This document shows, piece by piece, positions 58,555 through 64,000 of a DNA stretch of 64,000 bases (position 1 is its first letter; each line of letters starts with the position of its first letter). The stretch is from Paracentrotus lividus. Taxonomy: Eukaryota; Echinodermata; Echinoidea; Camarodonta; Echinidae. The translations under genes and the position numbers were made by a program. Below the pieces are notes generated by a model, which was not told the DNA's origin, ran no database searches, and saw only the letters and a program-made list of their open reading frames with translations. Where the stretch lies: positions 23,238,812 through 23,302,811 of the forward strand of contig CALNVZ010003433.1 in assembly GCA_940671915.1 (NCBI GenBank), given 5' to 3'.

Positions 58555-59310
58555 AGGGACACCCTCCGAGAATAAAACCGGAGAGAGAGACATCCCGCTT
58601 TACCGATCCCGCTGACAAGAAAACAAAAGCGACGGCTTTGGACGTGTCAGCCGCGCTAGTGAGGAACCAAGTGCGGCCTACAAATGTACATCAGAGGATA
58701 CAGGTCCGCTTGGACGGTATACATCCCCAAAAACCGTACGGAAACCGACCTGCGGATCCGAATTACCTCAGTTAAGGGAACGGCGCCGAATCCGTAGAAA
58801 AAAGGAGAGAGACAGACCCCCCACCAAAGGTGGGCGACCGGATATGGTCGGGGACGTCCCGCTCTGCCGGATATCCGCCGACAAGTAACAAAGCGACGGC
58901 TTTGAACGTGTCAGCAGCGCTATGGAGGAACCAACGTGCGGCCTACTATCGAGGATACAGGTCGCATTGGACGGTATACACTCCAAAAACCGGTACGGAA
59001 ACCGACTTGCGATCCGATTTACCTCAGTTATAGGGAACGGTGCGATGTTCCGTATGAAAACGGAGAGAGACGGACCCCCCACCAAAGGTGGGCGACCGGA
59101 TATGGTCGGAACGTCCCGTCCTGCCGGAATCCGCCGACAAGTAACAGAGCGAAGGCTCTGGACATGTCACCGGCTAGTGAGTAACCGACAAGCGGCCCTA
59201 CTATCCGAGGATAATAGGTCCGTCTTGAACGGTACTCACCCCCAAAACCGGTACGGAAACCGACTCGCGGATCCGATTTACCTCAGTTAAGGGTACGGCG
59301 CCGATATCCG
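58555..59310. repeat. ~260-bp tandem repeat in DIRS copy 2 leader, about 3 copies
   Basis: GCGACGGCTTT(G)GA(A)CGTGTCAG marks copies near 58629, 58893 and 59149 (third one variant), 256-264 bp apart. Each has ACGGTATACA, AACCGGTACGGAAACCGAC, GATCCG(A)ATTTACCTCAGTT and CCCCCCACCAAAGGTGGGCG, the last able to form a hairpin. GATC is about 2.5 times more frequent than chance over 58200-59350 by hand count. Frames of 67-122 codons on the plus strand only reflect the repeats. The position matches the GATC-rich array of copy 1. Confidence 0.88.
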
Positions 59311-60212
59311 CGTCCGGACAAACTCGATATAGAAACCGAGCTCGATCCGGTTATTGGCGACGAAGCCAGAGGCACAATGGGATTGCGGACCGTGAGAGAA
59401 TGAACCCGGCGCCTTCAGCCATACTGAATTAACCAAGAACCGGCCACCGGTTGTGAACCGAATGTAGTAACCGTTTTAGATCTCCCGTTGATCGAACGTG
59501 GCAAGGGACTATCGGATTCCGGCGCGAGGCCGTAAGTCGTCATCGTCCAGGACGCCGCGCAATCCTGTCGTCATCAACGGCCAGTACTCTGAGGACCGAC
59601 GAAGCCCGAGCAGCTAGGTTTGTCCGCCGGTGTTCGACCCAAAATAAACTCACCGAAGTTCGAGGTGGTGAGAAAGGCGGAAGAACACGTCCAACGCCTC
59701 CTCGCGAAAACATCCCTCACCCCCGCAAGGGGGGACTCTCCGAAGAAAAAACATAAGCGCTTGCTCGCTAATTCTTCCCCCGCTTCCTTCTATATGAAGT
59801 GGGCGCGAGAAGAAATCAGACATGATGAATTCTGTAAAATAAAAGAGAGAGAAAAGTGTTAAAACACAAAAAGGGTGAAATAGGCGGTGCTATCAAAAAA
59901 GCGGAGCACACAAAACTCTGTGCGCCGCAACACCACACAACACTCAAACGTAAACCACGACACGTATAACATACCCGCAGTAATAACGTAGAAGTCTACG
60001 GGAAAGAGAGCGTGGAAAATAAACGATCATCGAGAATAAAAACTATCAATATCTCGTAAAACCAAAAGACAAGACCAAAAGGGAGCTCAGAAACTCAAAA
60101 GAAGATCATCCTGAGCAATATAACCCGCAAGAACACCGCAAGGAAGTCCCAAAAAGGGAAAAAAACACGCTATTTTGCGCGGGCAAGAAACATACAAACC
60201 GACTTATCTCGA
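59311..60212. other. DIRS copy 2 leader, non-repetitive part
   Basis: Between the ~260-bp repeats and the right ITR. No motif-bearing frame. The stretch becomes A-rich toward 60000-60200. Confidence 0.5.
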
Positions 60213-60405
60213 CGGAGGCGAAAGAGATAGAGGAAGTGTTATAGGATCGCCTTGTCGCCTGCATCCTCGCAATGGAGGGCCGCTATCAGATCGGGGTGGG
60301 GGGTAAATAGGCGAATGATAGGGCAAAAATTTCGGTGTAAATTTCGGTTTGCGGCGATTTGAGGTCAAATAGCAATGGTAGGCAAATAGTTCTATTGAAG
60401 TAAAT
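60213..60405. repeat. DIRS copy 2, right inverted terminal repeat
   Basis: Begins near GGCGAAAGAGATAGAGGAAG, similar to GCGAAAGAGAAAGAGGAAG in the copy 1 right ITR, and ends TTCTATTGAAGTAAATC at the minisatellite. Confidence 0.88.
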
Positions 60406-60515
60406 CAAGGAAATACATAAGAAAAGCGGGGAAAGAAGGAAAAACCAAGAAATACATAAGGAACGAGAAGAAAAAAGTAAAAACAAAGAAATACATAAGA
60501 AAAAGAAAGGGGGAA
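60406..60515. repeat. Homopurine minisatellite, right remainder
   Basis: AAGGAAATACATAAGAAAAG and GAAATACATAAGGAACGAG units continue the array interrupted at 54192. Then the right arm of the fold-back host begins. Confidence 0.9.
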
Positions 60516-60856
60516 TAGAAAGTTCCCGTAATTTATGTTCACACTACAAAAGTTCCCACGACCTTGGCGAAACTACGCGTAGTTTCGATGAAGTACCTAC
60601 TAATTTACGGGAATTTATCTTCGGGAATATTACGCGTAATTTGGTTTCACACTTGCAAAATTACGCGTAGTTTGTGATCGGGGTGAGAATACCCGATCAG
60701 AGATTACGGGAACTTTTCCAGATCGGGCAGGTGTGAATCCACCTAATGATTACCTTGATTAATTAAATTCTTCTGGACAAGAGTACCTATTAATGAGAAG
60801 TAAACATAATTAATAAGCATTAGATTTCACAAAGCACCTACAGCGTTCTCTTTAGG

Positions 60857-61301
60857 TTTAAAGGGATTTAGTAGCTTTCAAAAACAAGATCAATTATATC
60901 AAGATTAATAAAATTATATTGTTCCAACAGTAAAAACAAACTACTGAAAGTTTCAGATCAAATGAAAATCATTTACTACCTTAAAACAGTGTAACAAACA
61001 ATGCCAAGCATACAGTCGAATACCAGTGCCCTCTGCTGATAGCCCACCAGGCCGCTAGAGACGGGGGACTTTACAACAGGAAATGGGTGTGTGGAAAAGC
61101 ACATGGTTTTATAAACCATCTGGTGTTGGTTTATAAATTTTGAGTATGAAATCATTGATATCTCGAAGGTGAAGCAAGCAATTAGCTTGCAATTTTGAAG
61201 AGATACCAGACTGACCTAAGTGTTTATAATTATGTTGGCAAAATAAGCTAAATCGAATAAATGTGATTTGAATATCATTCAATGTTACTGCATCCCTTTA
61301 A
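60857..61301. mobile_element. TTTAAAGGG-type MITE, 445 bp
   Basis: Left TTTAAAGGGATTTAGTAGCTT and right AATGTTACTGCATCCCTTTA are diverged inverted partners. Interior non-coding. The right terminus resembles the unit end of the 7.1-8.05 kb array. Confidence 0.68.
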
Positions 61302-61599
61302 GATCTAATTGTCGGTAAATTTTTACATCAAATTCGCTGTAATTGACAAATTTGCTCTTTAGATTTTATGTTCCATATGCCTCGTAATGAATCTTTTAAG
61401 GGTTTCCCAACAAATTCTCTCATGTCTGGATGCAAGTTGCCAACCTCTCCAGAGCATCTAGAAAAAAAAAAGAAACCATGGACATAGGAAAGACCATGCT
61501 TTAAACCATGAAGTCCATCATTAATAGAGTTTCCAGCAAGACTCCTGGAGGAAAAGACCCAATACGTACGACTAAAAACAAGAGCTGCTTAGCAGACCA

Positions 61600-61995
61600 A
61601 GATCAATGGGGAATCAATAGGCCTGGAGTAAATTGAATTGCGCTGCTCAGAAGTTTGCGGCAGAAGAAATTAGATTTCTTGCATGAGTTAATTATGGTCT
61701 TATGATACCTCATGTAATGAGATTAGCTCATGGTCCGTCCCCCTGGCGTGGAATCGAAGGTGAAATCAAGAGCGCAATCTCTCAAGCCTTGAAGGAAGGA
61801 GGGGTTCGTTCGTACACGCAAGCAGCAATCACTTTCTACCTCATGTTGGTATCTAACTTAGATCAAAACAGCAAGCACCTCCAAAGTGGAATTGATCTTG
61901 AAAACATATATGTACTCGTCAGTGATATAGTTACAGGTTGTAAAGGTCATTATCAGATATCGAAGGATATCCTAATAAAATCATATTTTTGTAAA
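61600..61995. other. High-complexity block, possible exon or regulatory element
   Basis: 61640-61870 is more balanced in base content than its surroundings. On the plus strand it carries a frame 61702-62007 (101 codons) with RGIEGEIKSAISQALKEGG and an amphipathic look, but no family is recognised and the frame runs into a MITE. AT-core sites (GAGTTAATTATGG, TGTAATGAGATTAGC) make a regulatory element equally plausible. Confidence 0.3.
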
Positions 61996-61996
61996 A

Positions 61997-62693
61997 ACAT
62001 TGGGTGATTTCAAGTTTAAAGGAAGTGTCAGCCTTTTGCAGGCAAAAATATTAAATTTCTAGATTTTAGAGGATATAGTAGTATACCAATGATTATATCT
62101 TCCCACAACATGATTAAGCTCAAATGTGTATGTTTGTCATTATATTGCGATTATCAAAATTCATTCGTATTTTTTCGAACCTCGAAAAATATACCGTACG
62201 GTGCGAACCGCTGACCGTTAGCGCAGAGAATAATGCACGCTGATGCGCCGTGTGTATATTGCTGTGTACGGTCCGTGCTGCACGCGCTGTAATATCAACG
62301 ATGTTGATGGAGAGCTGGTCAAGATTGGTAGTCAGATTTTCGTTTCGTATTACTGATCTAGGCAACCTACATGTATGACAGTAAGATTGAATAGACAGTA
62401 TAGGTCGATCATATTCTACAGTTACATGTATGCCAAGTTGCATTAGTTTTTGCAATTTGTGAAAAAGGCTGATACTACCTTTAATGTTGGTGCTGATGTT
62501 GGAGTACCATTAAGATTGCCTTCCATAGCTCATATAATCTGAGCTTTTGAGGGGGAAAAATAATGTCAAAATCGCTTATTATTGATAGCTCAACACAAAG
62601 TTAGACTTGTCCCAAGACCAGTCGTTTATTTTGGTACTGTGCTGATGTAAAAATCTACCCAAAACCAACACCAAAGTTGAAATCACCCAATGT
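61997..62693. mobile_element. Outer MITE with ACATTGGGTGATTTCAA ends
   Basis: ACATTGGGTGATTTCAA (61997-62013) is exactly complementary to TTGAAATCACCCAATGT (62677-62693). The left arm is cut short by the element at 62015-62484; its continuation (TGTTGGTG-like) appears just after that insertion and pairs loosely with CCAACACCAAAG on the right. Confidence 0.7.
62015..62484. mobile_element. Inner TTTAAAGG-type MITE, ~470 bp
   Basis: Left TTTAAAGGAAGTGTCAGCC and right GGCTGATACTACCTTTAA are inverted partners. The interior has a GC-richer CpG patch (62190-62290). Non-coding. Nested in the 61997-62693 element. Confidence 0.75.
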
Positions 62694-64000
62694 CTTTATG
62701 TCATGATCACCTCTCTGTGTCTGGACTGTGCCAGATTGCATAGAGAATCGATGTGGCGGATGCAAGGAGGTTCACATTTTTCAGATACGCAGGAGCAAGC
62801 TGGCTGTACTCTTGCGACAACAACGAAACACAAGGAAATGCAAGAGTTTGCAACCACCTGACACAGGCTGCATGACCATTTGAAAACATGGCATTTCACT
62901 ACAAATGAATTCAATAATATCAAGTATCGTAGAAGTCAGTGACCTTGCACATGTATGTTCAGCTATCACATGATACAAGGAAAACATGACAAACACACTC
63001 GAGCATCCCAGTATCTCAAAACGCTCAATTTTCTCCTCCAACTTCATCCCCGTCATCTAACAGAGGATAACTGACAAATCTGAGACACAATCGGTTGATC
63101 GGTCCTTGATATGGCCCATGGGCTACTACTACACCTTATAGGGACTGTCACCTACAGTGTCAGGACTAATGAAAGATTCATGAGTCGCTAGGGGCAACTA
63201 CACCGATCATATGAGTGCCTCTAAAGATGGCGGCTGCTTTTGTGTCTTGACAACCAGCCCTGCAGGCCCAAGGAGTGAGAAGAAATGAACGCCTTGGTGC
63301 CACGTTAGTCTCCAGTACGCAAACAGGTTTTTTACCAAAATGTAAAATTAACAGATTTAGGTTTAACAAATTTTGTTCACGATGATTTTGTTCATCAACA
63401 GGTTTGTTAGCTAGTTGTTGGTGTATGTGTCGCTATTTTTGCATTATTTTATTCACAGCCTTCAAAGGTAATTTGTTATATATTGCGTTTGAAATATATT
63501 TAATGATATAACAATTTTTTTTACATCTGGATTTTCAAATTGTAAATTCTATTGTAATTCAGCCATGGCAGGTTGCAGAAAATGGTGAGTTTAAAATGTA
63601 CCGGTAATTAAAATCAACATACTGACAATGCACATCATCCCTGAGAAATAAAAATGGTTGAATTTGAAGGTTGTACACATGTATAGCAATTGACAATAAT
63701 GTAAATGATTGAAATGTAAGTCATTGGCATTCATGACATTCAAACTGCCAGATTTGGGGTAAGCAGGAACCATACAATGTATAATGACTCTCATTCTCCG
63801 GTTACATGTACATCGTTGTCATGTAGGCCTATATGAAACAAACACTGAGCATACAACATCACAAGTTTATGTTATGATGCAAAAAGAAACAACTGTAATA
63901 GAACTTAGATCATATAGGTGAGCGGCAAGAGGCCAAATTTTGAGACTTTAATGCACCCGACTGGATTAAAGCAACAAGATACCTTATTTCAAAGGAAATT
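62694..64000. other. Non-coding stretch
   Basis: No gene seen. 63170-63330 is somewhat higher in complexity (GATCATATGAGTGCC, AAAGATGGCGGC). Scattered TACATGTA and AGGCCTA palindromes. Confidence 0.55.

Larger units (their letters stand above)
54193..60405 (-). mobile_element. Second DIRS element, more diverged, inserted in the minisatellite
   Basis: About 6.2 kb. Ends match those of copy 1 in type: CATAAAAATTACAATC on the left and TTCTATTGAAGTAAATC on the right. ITRs are 54193-54412 and 60213-60405; the ICR is 54459-54560. Minus-strand order is gag region (58130-57281), RT (57281-56449), RNase H and following region (56464-55622) and recombinase (55621-54580). Coding remnants are heavily frameshifted. 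The same minisatellite flanks both ends without visible duplication, as expected for DIRS. It differs from copy 1 in most bases, so the two are separate subfamilies. Confidence 0.93.
53491..60744. mobile_element. Fold-back DNA element split by a DIRS insertion
   Basis: The outer 24 bp (AGGTGGATTCACACCTGCCC + GATC) at 53491 and its exact complement ending at 60744 are terminal inverted repeats. AAT flanks both ends (53488-53490 and 60745-60747) as a 3-bp target duplication, which would suit a PIF/Harbinger-like element. Further inside, GGGAA(A)TTTTCC-like and ACGCGTAATTT words recur in both arms. Without the DIRS insertion the element is about 1.04 kb: arm, homopurine minisatellite, arm. No transposase is seen. 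Confidence 0.85.

Noticed and set aside
58922-59290. 122-codon plus-strand frame
   Set aside because: It runs through the ~260-bp tandem repeats of the DIRS leader, antisense to the element.

Overview
This window is eukaryotic, AT-rich and gene-poor. The many short palindromes (TACATGTA, TAGGCCTA), the tRNA-derived SINEs, the dense fold-back MITEs and the DIRS retrotransposons point to a marine deuterostome invertebrate, most likely an echinoderm of sea-urchin type. That is an inference; nothing here fixes the species. No complete protein-coding gene can be supported. The only host-gene-like piece is one exon on the minus strand (16207-16460). It starts MAAS, resembles the N-terminus of Crypton-derived (DUF3504-type) proteins, ends at a GTAAGT donor and has a CpG-richer promoter-like stretch upstream.

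Layout. 0.46-1.8 kb is a tandem array of a ~166-bp unit. 2-8 kb holds SINE/MITE debris, a 143-bp fold-back element and a ~250-bp tandem array. 8573-15101 is an almost full-length but decayed DIRS element on the minus strand, with gag, RT, RNase H, a methyltransferase-like region and a tyrosine recombinase. Its inverted terminal repeats and its internal complementary region (ICR) are both visible. A ~210-bp tandem array abuts its right end. 15.9-18.6 kb holds a fold-back, the DUF3504-like exon and promoter, a tandem array and a mariner-type MITE. 20.8-25.6 kb is bounded by two inverted copies of one repeat and contains a fold-back, an (AAT)n tract and a 5'-truncated jockey/CR1-like LINE on the minus strand. 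25.6-52.6 kb is mainly unique AT-rich sequence with MITEs, SINEs, a second ~165-bp tandem array and several high-complexity stretches with homeodomain-like sites that look like candidate conserved non-coding elements.

52608-52799 is a perfect 67-bp inverted repeat whose loop is telomeric (CCCTAA)n. 53491-60744 is a fold-back element with 24-bp perfect terminal inverted repeats and an AAT duplication. It carries a homopurine minisatellite into which a second, more diverged DIRS element (54193-60405) inserted. 60.8-64 kb has more nested MITEs.

The DIRS parts work together as in that superfamily: gag packages, RT/RNase H copies the RNA, the ICR templates circle completion and the tyrosine recombinase integrates without target duplication. 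Both copies are frameshifted and look inactive. Two features stand out: GATC-rich arrays in the leader/gag region of both DIRS elements, which belong to a superfamily often credited with a Dam-like domain, and the telomere-repeat palindrome.
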